Origin: Lewinellaceae bacterium
GTDB taxonomy: Bacteria; Bacteroidota; Bacteroidia; Chitinophagales; Saprospiraceae
Direction: 5' to 3'
NCBI GenBank assembly: GCA_016713985.1
Contig: JADJOD010000015.1
Location: 115,379-179,378, forward strand
DNA: 64,000 bases
The notes under the pieces were generated by a model. That model had not been told where the DNA came from. It saw only the letters and a list, made by a program, of their open reading frames with translations, and ran no database searches. How positions within the stretch are numbered: position 1 is the stretch's first letter; each line of letters opens with the position of its first letter. Both the position numbers and the translations under genes were made by a program. Positions 51,750 to 60,259 of this stretch are shown piece by piece.

Positions 51750-54734
51750 ATGGCTCTAAAATTAATTAAGGTAGCAAAGGAATTTAACGTCGGATTGCAT
51801 ACGATTGTCGAGACGCTACACGGCAAAGGCTTCACGGGTGTGGAGGAAAAGCCGATGGCTGATATTACCGACGATATGCTCGCGGTGCTCCAGAAGGAGT
51901 TCCAGAAGGACCTGGCTATCAAACAGGAGGCGGATAAACTAGCCCGCCCCATGCTTAAAAAAGATCCCGTTGCCACCGCCGGCAACGCTCATACTACCGT
52001 TAAGGCTCCGGAACCTCCTGCCACCCCTTCCTCCCGCCCCTCTTTACTCCCTCCGCGGGAAGAACAGGCCCCAATGCCACCCGCTCCACCCAAAGAAGAG
52101 CCGAAACAGGAAGAACCCGAAACGATCAAACGGGAACGCCCCGCCTTGCGTGTCATCGGGAAAATAGACCTCGATGCGCCTAAAAAAGCCCCTGCGCCGG
52201 TAGAAGAACCCAAGCAGGAAGCCCCCAAACCCGAACCCGAACCACCCAAAGTGGAAGCCCCGGCTCCGGTGGTCCGGGAAAAAGAACCGGTCAAGGAAAC
52301 ACCTCCGCCCCCGCCGCCGCCGCAGGAAAGTAAAGTGCCGCCTGTCGCCGCCGAACCGGCCGCGCCAGCCCCGACCGAGCCCGCTCAGGAGGAATTTTTC
52401 CGGGCCGATTCGCCCACGTTGCGCGGACTCAAAATATTGGGTCGAATCAACCTTGAAAGCGACAAAAAACCCGAAGAGGATAAATCCAACCAGCAACGCG
52501 GCGGCAACCGGGACAACAGAGGTGGCCAGGGTGGCGCAGGCCGCCAGGACCGTGGAGGACGTCGCGACGACCGCGGCGCCGGCCAGGGCGGCAATCGCAA
52601 CCAGCCCGCACAACCCGGCGGCGCAAATCGCACCGGCACCCCCGGCGCCGGCCAGCAATCGTCCACTGCGGCCAACGACGCCAACAAACGCAAACGCAAA
52701 CGCAAAAAAGTGCAGCAGCCGATCACGGCCGCTTCTTTGCAAGCCACCATTACCGGCAACCAGGGCGATAACAAAGGCCGTGGCCGGCGCGACGAACCCA
52801 AAGAGGTGTCGCAAAAAGAAATTGAAGATCAAATCCGCCAGACAATGGCGCGCATGGGCGCCGGCGCCAGCCGCAAACGCCAAAAAATCCGCCGCGACAA
52901 ACGGGATGTGATGCGCGAACGGGCCGAAAAAGCCGAAATAGCGCGCACAGAAGGAGATAAAACGCTGCAGGTTACGGAATTTATTTCCGTTTCCGACCTC
53001 GCATCGCTGATGAACGTAAAACCCGCCGACGTCATCAAAACCTGTATGAGCCTCGGCATTTTTGTGTCGATCAACCAACGCCTCGACGCGGAAATTATCG
53101 AAGTGGTGGCCAGCGAATTCGGATTCGAAGTGCAGTTCATCAGCGCCGAAGAGCAAGTGGAAGTGGAAGAGGACGAAGCGGACGATCCGAAAGACCTGCT
53201 GCCGCGTCAGCCCATCGTTACCGTCATGGGTCACGTCGACCACGGTAAAACCTCGCTGCTCGACTACATCCGCGACGCCAACGTCGTGAGTGGTGAAGCA
53301 GGTGGTATCACCCAGCACATCGGCGCCTACGAAGTGAAAGTGGGTGAAGACGAACGGGAAATCACTTTCCTCGATACACCCGGTCACGAAGCGTTTACCG
53401 CCATGCGTGCACGCGGCGCCAAGGTGACGGACATCGCCATCATCGTTATTTCTGCCGACGACAGCATCATGCCGCAAACCCGCGAGGCCATCAGCCACGC
53501 GCAGGCCGCAGGTGTTCCTATTGTGTTCGCCATCAACAAAATAGATAAAGCAGGCGCCGATCCCGAGCGCATCAAAAACGAACTGGCCCAGATGAACTTC
53601 CTGGTGGAAGAATGGGGTGGTAAATACCAGAGCCAGGATATTTCGGCAAAAAAGGGTACCAACGTGGACAAACTCCTCGAAAAAGTACTGCTCGAAGCCG
53701 AATTGCTCGACCTCAAAGCCAACCCGCACCGCCGGGCACTGGGCACCGTGCTGGAGGCGTCGCTCGACAAAGGCCGCGGCTACGTCACAAAAATTCTCGT
53801 CGAAAACGGCACCCTGCGCGACAGCGATCCCATCATCGCCGGTGAATATTCCGGCAAGGTGAAAGCCATGTTCAACGAACGCGGCAAAAAGATCAAGGAA
53901 GCCGGCCCGGCCACACCTGTTCTCGTGTTGGGTTTGCCCGGCGCGCCGCAGGCGGGTGAAAAGATCAAAGTAACCGCCACGGAAGGTGAAGCCAAAGAAA
54001 TTGCGTCCAAACGTGCACAGATCATCCGCGAACAAGCCACCCGCTCTTCCAAACGGATCAGCCTCGAAGAGATCGGACGCCGCCTCGCGTTGGGCAACTT
54101 TAAAGAACTCAACCTCATCGTCAAAGGCGACGTGGACGGCTCTATCGAAGCCCTCAGCGATTCGCTTATCAAACTTTCGATCGACAAGGTGCAGGTCAAC
54201 GTCATCCACAAAGCCGTCGGCCAGATTGTGGACAGCGACGTCATGCTTGCCTCCGCTTCCGACGCCATCATCATCGGCTTCCAGGTGCGCCCGTCTCTCA
54301 CGGCACGCAAACTCGCCGAAAAAGAAGGGGTCGAGATCAAACTCTACTCCATCATCTACGAAGCCATCGAAGAGGTGAAAGCCGCTATCGAGGGTATGTT
54401 GGAGCCGACCAAGGAAGAAGAGATCGTCGGTCAGGTGGAAGTACGTGAAGTGTACAAGATTTCGAAAATCGGCACCGTGGCGGGCTGCTACGTGCAGGAA
54501 GGCAAGATCAGCCGCAACCACTTTATCCGCCTCATCCGCGACGGTATCGTGGTGTACCCGGTGAACCCCGGCCAAAACGCCGAGGTTTCTTCACTCAAAC
54601 GTTTCAAGGAGGACCAGAAAGAGGTCAAGGCCGGCCTCGAATGCGGTATCACGATCAAAAATTTCAACGACATCAAAGTCGGCGACGTGATCGAATCGTA
54701 CATCATCAATGAGGTGAAAGCGACGTATAATTGA
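51750..54734 (+). CDS. infB: Translation initiation factor IF-2
   Basis: A 994-residue GTPase that places initiator tRNA on the ribosome. It has a short N-terminal IF2_N domain (KVAKEFNVGLHTIVETLHG), a long Pro/Glu/Ala-rich and then Arg/Gly/Asn-rich linker (residues about 75-330, with GGNRDNRGGQGGAG), a second IF2_N (VTEFISVSDLASLMNV) and the G domain at about residue 493 (GHVDHGKTS, DTPGHEAFTAM, NKIDKAGADPE). Domains II-IV follow (LVLGLPGAPQAGE, VDGSIEALSDSL, KISKIGTVAGCYV). Size is typical for the phylum. It is the third gene of the rimP-nusA-infB cluster, with an extra promoter of its own. Confidence 0.97.
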   Translation: MALKLIKVAKEFNVGLHTIVETLHGKGFTGVEEKPMADITDDMLAVLQKEFQKDLAIKQEADKLARPMLKKDPVATAGNAHTTVKAPEPPATPSSRPSLLPPREEQAPMPPAPPKEEPKQEEPETIKRERPALRVIGKIDLDAPKKAPAPVEEPKQEAPKPEPEPPKVEAPAPVVREKEPVKETPPPPPPPQESKVPPVAAEPAAPAPTEPAQEEFFRADSPTLRGLKILGRINLESDKKPEEDKSNQQRGGNRDNRGGQGGAGRQDRGGRRDDRGAGQGGNRNQPAQPGGANRTGTPGAGQQSSTAANDANKRKRKRKKVQQPITAASLQATITGNQGDNKGRGRRDEPKEVSQKEIEDQIRQTMARMGAGASRKRQKIRRDKRDVMRERAEKAEIARTEGDKTLQVTEFISVSDLASLMNVKPADVIKTCMSLGIFVSINQRLDAEIIEVVASEFGFEVQFISAEEQVEVEEDEADDPKDLLPRQPIVTVMGHVDHGKTSLLDYIRDANVVSGEAGGITQHIGAYEVKVGEDEREITFLDTPGHEAFTAMRARGAKVTDIAIIVISADDSIMPQTREAISHAQAAGVPIVFAINKIDKAGADPERIKNELAQMNFLVEEWGGKYQSQDISAKKGTNVDKLLEKVLLEAELLDLKANPHRRALGTVLEASLDKGRGYVTKILVENGTLRDSDPIIAGEYSGKVKAMFNERGKKIKEAGPATPVLVLGLPGAPQAGEKIKVTATEGEAKEIASKRAQIIREQATRSSKRISLEEIGRRLALGNFKELNLIVKGDVDGSIEALSDSLIKLSIDKVQVNVIHKAVGQIVDSDVMLASASDAIIIGFQVRPSLTARKLAEKEGVEIKLYSIIYEAIEEVKAAIEGMLEPTKEEEIVGQVEVREVYKISKIGTVAGCYVQEGKISRNHFIRLIRDGIVVYPVNPGQNAEVSSLKRFKEDQKEVKAGLECGITIKNFNDIKVGDVIESYIINEVKATYN

Positions 54735-54741
54735 GTGTGTC

Positions 54742-55605
54742 ATGAAAGGCATCGTTCTCGCCGGCGGCCTCGGCACCCGGCTCTATCCATTGACACTCGC
54801 CGTGAGCAAACAACTCATGCCGGTGTACGACAAACCCATGATTTATTACCCGCTCAGCACGCTCATGCTGGCAGGTATTCGCGACGTACTCATCATTTCC
54901 ACACCTTATGATCTGCCCAAATTCCGCCAGCTGTTCGGCGACGGCAGCGAACTGGGTATGAATTTTTCCTACGTGGAACAACACGTGCCCAACGGGCTGG
55001 CGCAGGCGTTTGTACTCGGCGAATCCTTCATCGGTCCCGACCCCGCAGCCCTGATCCTGGGGGATAATATTTTTTACGGCGCAGGACTGGGCGACATGAT
55101 GCGCACCTGCACCGATCCTTCCGGAGGCATTATTTTTGCCTACCAGGTGGCCGACCCGGAACGCTACGGCGTCGTGGAATTTGATAAAAACTTCAAAGCG
55201 CTCAGCATTGAGGAAAAACCCGCCCAACCCAAAAGCAATTACGCTGTGCCGGGGCTTTATTTTTACGACAACAGGGTGGTGGAAATCGCCAAAAACCTGA
55301 AACCCAGCCCGCGTGGCGAATACGAGATCACCGACGTGAACCGGACCTATCTCGCGCTCGGCGAACTGGAAGTACGCGTCATGGGCCGCGGCTATGCCTG
55401 GCTCGATACGGGCACCCACGAATCATTGATGCAGGCCGGGCATTTTGTCCAGGCCATCGAAGACCGCCAGGGCCTGAAGATCGGTTGTATCGAAGAGATC
55501 GCCTGGGAAATGGGTTTTATCGACGATGCGGGCCTGGAGCGGCTTGGAAAAAAATATCTGAAGAGCGGGTATGGGGAGTATTTGCTGAATTTGTTGAAGT
55601 TATAG
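54742..55605 (+). CDS. rfbA: Glucose-1-phosphate thymidylyltransferase
   Basis: A 287-residue nucleotidyltransferase that makes dTDP-glucose from dTTP and glucose 1-phosphate, the first step to dTDP-rhamnose. The nucleotide motif GGLGTRLYPLT is at residues 8-18, PVYDKPMIYYPLSTLMLAG follows, and LILGDNIFYGAGL, GVVEFDKNFKALSIEEKP and AWLDTGTHESLMQAG are all present. It starts seven bases after infB, so it shares that transcript, although the rest of the rhamnose pathway (rfbB, C, D) is not in the window. Cytoplasmic. Confidence 0.94.
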   Translation: MKGIVLAGGLGTRLYPLTLAVSKQLMPVYDKPMIYYPLSTLMLAGIRDVLIISTPYDLPKFRQLFGDGSELGMNFSYVEQHVPNGLAQAFVLGESFIGPDPAALILGDNIFYGAGLGDMMRTCTDPSGGIIFAYQVADPERYGVVEFDKNFKALSIEEKPAQPKSNYAVPGLYFYDNRVVEIAKNLKPSPRGEYEITDVNRTYLALGELEVRVMGRGYAWLDTGTHESLMQAGHFVQAIEDRQGLKIGCIEEIAWEMGFIDDAGLERLGKKYLKSGYGEYLLNLLKL

Positions 55606-55622
55606 TTTGCAGACAGGCGGCG

Positions 55623-55649
55623 TGTCATTCTGAGCGCAGCGAAGAATCC
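55623..55649. repeat. Short dispersed motif (GTCATTCTGAGCGCAGCGAA)
   Basis: This phrase and its near-variants recur between genes in many Bacteroidota chromosomes. Only one copy is seen in this window. Confidence 0.45.
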
Positions 55650-55667
55650 GAAAGTTAACACACCAGG

Positions 55668-55723
55668 AGTGATGGGCTGACTCAAAGGCAAGTGATGGGC
55701 TGACTCCAAGTCAGCCCATCACT
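55668..55723. repeat. Direct and inverted repeats of AGTGATGGGCTGACT
   Basis: Two direct copies (55668-55682 and 55691-55705) are followed by the exact complement of the second at 55709-55723, giving a 15-base hairpin with a three-base loop. Confidence 0.85.
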
Positions 55724-55746
55724 CCGCACTCCGCTTCAAAAACACA

Positions 55747-55781
55747 AAAGCCCGCCAGGTTTCTCACCTGCCGGGCTTTTT
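55747..55781. terminator. Bidirectional terminator
   Basis: Fourteen-base arms (55747-55760 and 55766-55779, one mismatch) around TTCTC, with A before and T after, between the converging rfbA and TPR genes. Confidence 0.85.
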
Positions 55782-55838
55782 TATACGACTGAACCTTGTT
55801 CGCTAACTGATAACCAATAACCAATATCCAATAACCAT

Positions 55839-56711
55839 CTACGCCATCTTCATACATTCTCCCAGCAAAAACTCCGCTTTCGGGCGGAAACGGTAGTTGG
55901 GGTCGGTTTCGGCAAATTTCTTTTGCAGGAAAAACTTCAGTTCCGGGATGGCCTCCGAACAACGTTTGGCGTGGTACAAGCTGTCGCCTTTGCGCAGGCG
56001 GGCGAGCCAGTGAATCGGCTGCACGGCCAACGAAAGTTTGATGGCATTGTCGAAATCCTGGGCGGCGTTTTCCCATTCGTTTTTTAACATCCGGATCTTG
56101 CCGCGGCCGTAATGCGGCTCGGGGTTGAACGGGTTGATGTCGATACTTTTGGAAAAATCGTACAACGCGTCGTTGTAATTCCGGAGTTTATAGTTGACGT
56201 ACCCGCGGCGTTCGTAGGCTAAGGCGTTGCGTTCGAATTTTGAAATGGCATTGCTCAATGCTTCCGACGCCATTTCCATACCCCCTTGCTGGGCCAGTTC
56301 GCGGCCGCGAATAAACTCCAGTACCGCTGTTTTATCGGATTGTGGCTCGATGTTGTATTCGGCCAATATTTGCCCGTTTTGCACCCACCAGGCGCCTACT
56401 TTTCCGGCCAGGGCAAACTGCGCAATTTCTTTGAGCAGCGCCGTTGTGCTCCGCCAGTGTTTTTCGGTGCTCATCACCACCTGCTGGGGCACGGTCATGG
56501 CAAAATCGTCCTGACTGAACACCTGTTCCGCTTTCAGCAGAATGTCCGTTTTGAAATAATTTTCAATCCGGTTGTTCCAGTGGTTCAACACCATATTATA
56601 GGTGCGTTCCGAGCCGAACTCGAGGCGGCCCTTAAAAATCAGTTTGAGTGGTTGCGGTTGTACGTTCATCCTGCCGGTGCTGTTTGAAGGAAGCTTAAAA
56701 ACAGGTTTCAT
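55839..56711 (-). CDS. TPR-repeat protein
   Basis: A 290-residue protein. The first 130 residues form a mixed domain of no recognised family (LKLIFKGRLEFGSERTYNMV). From about residue 135 tetratricopeptide-like helical pairs appear: LAYERRGYVNYKLRNYNDAL and ALYDFSKSIDINPFNPEPHY followed by GRGKIRMLKNEWENAAQDFD. TPRs bind partner proteins, so this is likely an adaptor. No signal peptide is seen; cytoplasmic. It converges on rfbA. The partner is unknown. Confidence 0.8.
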   Translation of the reverse strand: MKPVFKLPSNSTGRMNVQPQPLKLIFKGRLEFGSERTYNMVLNHWNNRIENYFKTDILLKAEQVFSQDDFAMTVPQQVVMSTEKHWRSTTALLKEIAQFALAGKVGAWWVQNGQILAEYNIEPQSDKTAVLEFIRGRELAQQGGMEMASEALSNAISKFERNALAYERRGYVNYKLRNYNDALYDFSKSIDINPFNPEPHYGRGKIRMLKNEWENAAQDFDNAIKLSLAVQPIHWLARLRKGDSLYHAKRCSEAIPELKFFLQKKFAETDPNYRFRPKAEFLLGECMKMA

Positions 56712-57322
56712 TGGCGGATCATGGGGTGTTTATGGCGAATCAGTAAAAGCCGTAACTTTCCTGATGTACGATACACGAATTGTTTTCATTCCTCTTTGGG
56801 GGAGGCCGCAACAAGGCTCATCTTTTCACACAGTGGTGCTGTTGAAAAACGAGCGATGAATATTGCATTGACGCACCTCTTCAGCCGTCAATGTTCAAAA
56901 TGCCACGAAATCGTTGTTTAGTAGATCCTTCCAGATGGAAACCGGATAACTTTTAAAAAGTTTCGGGTGGAAGGACACGCTTTCCCATTAGGGCTACAAA
57001 ATTGCAAAAACGTCGTCAATAATACAAATTTTTGGGGGAAACAATTTATAAAAAAATTTTTTGTGTTTAATGTGAAAAACCAATTTCATTTCATCTTTAC
57101 GACATTTCGGCGCGTTTTTGCCCGACAAAAGTAAAGTCAGGCAGTAGCAGTTTTTTTAAATTCCGCCGAATGCCTGACTTTAAATTTTTATTTGAATTTT
57201 CGCACAACCATAGTAATTGGAAACAAAACCGCGATTTTTACAATTTGTTTTAAACATGATTGTGCCGCAAACCGGCGCGCTCTTCTCGTCTGCTTGTACA
57301 TTTGATTTTTTTCCTGGCTGTT
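56712..57322. other. Long divergent intergenic region
   Basis: About 610 bases between the TPR gene and the acyl-CoA ligase gene. The right half is strongly AT-rich with A and T runs. TAAAGTCAGGCA at 57132-57143 is repeated inverted at 57171-57182, a 12-base stem with a 27-base loop that could be an operator or an RNA hairpin. No gene is seen. Confidence 0.5.
57297..57304 (+). promoter_or_regulatory. -7 promoter box of the acyl-CoA ligase gene
   Basis: TACATTTG fits TAnnTTTG, 18 bases before the ATG at 57323. Confidence 0.5.
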
Positions 57323-59146
57323 ATGACCGACAAACGTCTTTTTGATTACTTATACGAACAACTGAACGGGCACCCGCTCGACCGCGCTTTCGGCTGCAAA
57401 CGCGACGGCCGGTGGCAGTATTTTTCCACCGTACAAATGGCGGAACTGGTCAACCGCGCCAGCCTCGGGCTCCTGCAACTCGGACTGAAACCGGGCGACA
57501 AGGTGGCTACCGTTGTGTATCAAACCCTGCCGGAGTGGGTGGTGATCGATTATGCACTCCTGCAGATCGGGGTGCTCAACGTGCCGATGTACCCCACCAT
57601 CAGTTCGCGGGAATACGAGTACATTCTCAACGAGTCCGGAGCCACTTATTGCATCGTCGGCGACGGCGATCTGTACGATAAAGTATCGGCGGCAAAGGAA
57701 AAAACGCCCGGCCTGAAGGAGATTTTTTCCTTTTTCAAACGTCCGGAATGCCGCAGTTGGGAGGCCCTGCTGGCGCCCGCCGCCGCTGATTTTTCGGAAG
57801 TGGAACAACTCAAATCGGCAGTCCGGCCCGACGACCTCGCGACGTTGATCTATACCTCCGGCACCACCGGCAATCCGAAAGGGGTGATGCTCACACACCG
57901 CAACATCATCTTCAACGTGGAAGCCCTGCGAGATATCGCGCCCATCGTAGCCGGGGATGAAGTGCTCAGTTTTTTGCCGGTCAGCCACGTTTACGAACGG
58001 GTGGCCGTGTATGCATACACCGCTTACGCCGTTTCCGTCTCCTTTACCGGCACCGATAACCTGGGCGGCGAAAAAGGCGACCTGCGCGCCATTCGCCCGC
58101 ACTTCTTTACCTGTGTGCCACGGCTGCTGGAAAAGGTATACGAACGGATATACGACAAGGGACTGGAGTTGCACGGCATCAAACGCGCGCTTTTTTTCTG
58201 GGCGCTGGACCTGGCGGATGCCTGGGACTTCGACCGCCACCCGCAGGGCTGGGAAGCCCTGAAATGGCGAATTGCCGACCGGCTGATCTTTTCCAAATGG
58301 CGCGAAGCGCTGGGCGGGCGGGTCAAGGGTATGATCACGGCCGCCAGCGCATGCCCGATGAAAATACTGCGGACCTTCAACGCGGCGGGTATTCCGGTGC
58401 GCGAAGGTTACGGGCTCACGGAAGCCTCCCCGGCCCTGACGTTCAACGGATTCCGGCCGGGTGAAGCCATGCTTTCCACGGTTGGCCCCGCACTCGACGG
58501 GGGTGACATAAAAATCGAACCAAGCGCCGAATTCCGGCCCGGTGAAGGTGAAATATTGGCCCGAAGCCCCGGAATTATGCTGGGTTATTTCAAACAACCT
58601 GAAAAAACGGAGGAAATGATCCGGACCGTCGACGGAAAAACCTGGCTGGCAACCGGCGATATCGGTATGCTTACGGATGGGCCGGGTGGAAAAAAATTCC
58701 TGAAGATTACCGACCGCAAAAAAGAACTGCTCAAAACCAGCGGCGGAAAATACGTGGCTCCCACACCCATCGAATCCGTTTTTAAGGAGCATCGCTTAGT
58801 GGAACAAGTGATGGTGGTGGGAGAAAACCTGAAATTCGTCTCCGCCCTCATCGTGCCCTCGGCGGAAGGTTTGCGCGAATGGCACCATAAACACGAAATA
58901 AACTGGACCAGCTTAGAAGAGGTCATTCGCAACCCACAGGTGATCGAACGTTTCCAGATGCTGGTGGATCGGGTCAATCCGAATTTCAGTCACCCCGAGC
59001 AGATCAAAAAATTCACTTTGTTGCCCGGTTTGTGGGAACCGGTAAAAGCCGACGGATCGGAAGCGGAACTGACGCCCACCTTAAAATTAAAAAGACGGGT
59101 GATCATGGACAAGTTCAGGAAAGAGATCGAAGCGATGTATCAGTAG
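57323..59146 (+). CDS. Long-chain fatty acid-CoA ligase
   Basis: A 607-residue adenylate-forming enzyme that activates a long-chain fatty acid to acyl-CoA via acyl-AMP. The AMP-binding motif LIYTSGTTGNPKGVMLTHRN lies near residues 175-195; FLPVSHVYERV, VREGYGLTEASPALTFNG and the adenylate motif TWLATGDIGML follow, with the lid KITDRKKELLKTSGGKYVAP and a C-terminal Lys in LKLKRRVI. It resembles FadD15-type enzymes. ATG 57323 gives the normal N-terminus (MTDKRLFDYL) and sits just behind a promoter. The hairpin at 59167-59200 downstream can act as its terminator as well as ending small RNA copy 1. Confidence 0.93.
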   Translation: MTDKRLFDYLYEQLNGHPLDRAFGCKRDGRWQYFSTVQMAELVNRASLGLLQLGLKPGDKVATVVYQTLPEWVVIDYALLQIGVLNVPMYPTISSREYEYILNESGATYCIVGDGDLYDKVSAAKEKTPGLKEIFSFFKRPECRSWEALLAPAAADFSEVEQLKSAVRPDDLATLIYTSGTTGNPKGVMLTHRNIIFNVEALRDIAPIVAGDEVLSFLPVSHVYERVAVYAYTAYAVSVSFTGTDNLGGEKGDLRAIRPHFFTCVPRLLEKVYERIYDKGLELHGIKRALFFWALDLADAWDFDRHPQGWEALKWRIADRLIFSKWREALGGRVKGMITAASACPMKILRTFNAAGIPVREGYGLTEASPALTFNGFRPGEAMLSTVGPALDGGDIKIEPSAEFRPGEGEILARSPGIMLGYFKQPEKTEEMIRTVDGKTWLATGDIGMLTDGPGGKKFLKITDRKKELLKTSGGKYVAPTPIESVFKEHRLVEQVMVVGENLKFVSALIVPSAEGLREWHHKHEINWTSLEEVIRNPQVIERFQMLVDRVNPNFSHPEQIKKFTLLPGLWEPVKADGSEAELTPTLKLKRRVIMDKFRKEIEAMYQ

Positions 59147-59166
59147 GGACGCGGGCCGGCAGGCAC

Positions 59167-59279
59167 AAAAAAAACGCGGCGCTCGTTTGTGCCGCGTTTT
59201 TCATATAGTCTCATGAAAAGAATCGTGTCTGGTTGCCGATGATCGCTCTGCGCTCTGTTGCTGTTGTTTCCCCTCATCG
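59167..59279 (-). ncRNA. Candidate small RNA, array copy 1
   Basis: Leftward unit of about 113 bases. It begins some seven bases after the box CACCTTTG (complement of 59286-59293), passes the conserved block TTTTCATGAGACTATA (59204-59219) and ends in a hairpin AACGCGGC/GCCGCGTT plus eight T at 59167-59174. On the plus strand the same hairpin is followed by five T. It shares order and spacing with copies 2 and 3. Whether it is transcribed is inferred, not seen. Confidence 0.55.
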
Positions 59280-59448
59280 ACAGTACAAAGGTGCGGCAAC
59301 AATTGCCGGCGGGAAAGGACAAAAATCCGCGTGATCTCGCCCCCGGATTTTTGCTAAAAAAGCACCTTTTTTTCTTTAAGTAATTGAAAATAAGAGTTTT
59401 GTGTAAAATTTCCCACGCCATTTTTGTTGATTTTTTATCTTTCGGGGC

Positions 59449-59567
59449 AAAAAAAAAGCGCAACGCACATTTGCGCCGCGCCGATGACCCGTATAATCTC
59501 ATGAAAAGGTATCGTATCAGGTGCCAATGATCTGCTTTGCCGCCTCCGTCTTTGTTCTCGTTCATTG
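59449..59567 (-). ncRNA. Candidate small RNA, array copy 2
   Basis: Leftward unit of about 119 bases: box CACCTTTG (complement of 59574-59581), conserved block TTTTCATGAGATTATA at 59492-59507, exactly as far from the predicted start as in copy 1 (60 bases), then a 10-pair GC hairpin with two G-U pairs and nine T at 59449-59457. Confidence 0.55.
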
Positions 59568-59737
59568 ACAGTACAAAGGTGCGGCAACGATCGCCGGTGG
59601 GGAAGGACAGAATCTGGGGTTTTGTTGCCCGGTATTTTTTGCTCAAAAAATGTCTGAAAATTTAATAAAAAATTGATTGTCAGATTTTTATAAAAAATTT
59701 CTGCGACGTTATTTTCAAAATAACCTTGCGTATGGGC

Positions 59738-59860
59738 AAAAAAAAACGCGGCGCACTTTTGCGCCGCGCGGTTTCCCGTATATAATCTCATGAAAAGTTT
59801 CGAAAGAGTGGTCAATGTTGTTTGTTTCTTTTCGCCTCGCCGTCGTTGTTCTTCATTGAC
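59738..59860 (-). ncRNA. Candidate small RNA, array copy 3
   Basis: Leftward unit of about 123 bases: box CACTTTTG (complement of 59867-59874), conserved block TTTTCATGAGATTATA at 59781-59796, then the hairpin CGCGGCGCA/TGCGCCGCG with nine T at 59738-59746. The body between box and block has diverged from the other copies. Confidence 0.55.
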
Positions 59861-59880
59861 GATACAAAAGTGCAGCACGT

Positions 59881-60246
59881 TGCCTGTGATGTAAAGAACA
59901 AAAAAAAGCATTTGTTGATCGGTAAAATCGTTTAAAAAAATAAACATGAGCATTTTTTTTGAAAAAATGGCAAGTATTTATCAATATAAAGGCTATTTTA
60001 TAATACCATTTTGTGGTCCTGGTGTGATTTTGTTGAATAATATTTTATTAATAATACTTTTTTGGGCAAAAATTTTTTCAAAAAAACAGTTTTGACCGCC
60101 CTGCAATTGAAAAAAAATCTCGTTTGGGCGAAGTTGTTGAAAAAAAATGCCCCCGGTTTTGCTGCCGTCCGGGCGTTTTTTATGGCAGGGAAAGTGGAAT
60201 AAAACTTCCTTGTCCGGTAAAAACACCTTAATAAAGCTTGTCCTGT
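59881..60246. other. AT-rich intergenic region
   Basis: Between the small RNA array and the helicase gene. It is dominated by A and T runs. A weak GC hairpin near 60151-60178 followed by six T may be a terminator on the plus strand. No coding frame is believable. Confidence 0.4.
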
Positions 60247-60254
60247 TACTTTTG
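60247..60254 (+). promoter_or_regulatory. -7 promoter box of the helicase gene
   Basis: TACTTTTG fits TAnnTTTG and ends six bases before the ATG at 60260, so the transcript would be leaderless or nearly so. Confidence 0.5.
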
Positions 60255-60259
60255 CCGCC

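Noticed and set aside
52044..54575. 843-residue open frame on the minus strand
   Set aside because: Antisense shadow of infB; its His/Phe/Asp-rich composition follows from the complement of infB codons.
57350..58792. 480-residue open frame on the minus strand
   Set aside because: Antisense shadow of the acyl-CoA ligase gene.
59140..59953. Two overlapping minus-strand frames of 168 and 172 residues
   Set aside because: They run through the promoters and terminator hairpins of the small RNA array, and similarity between them is explained by the repeats.
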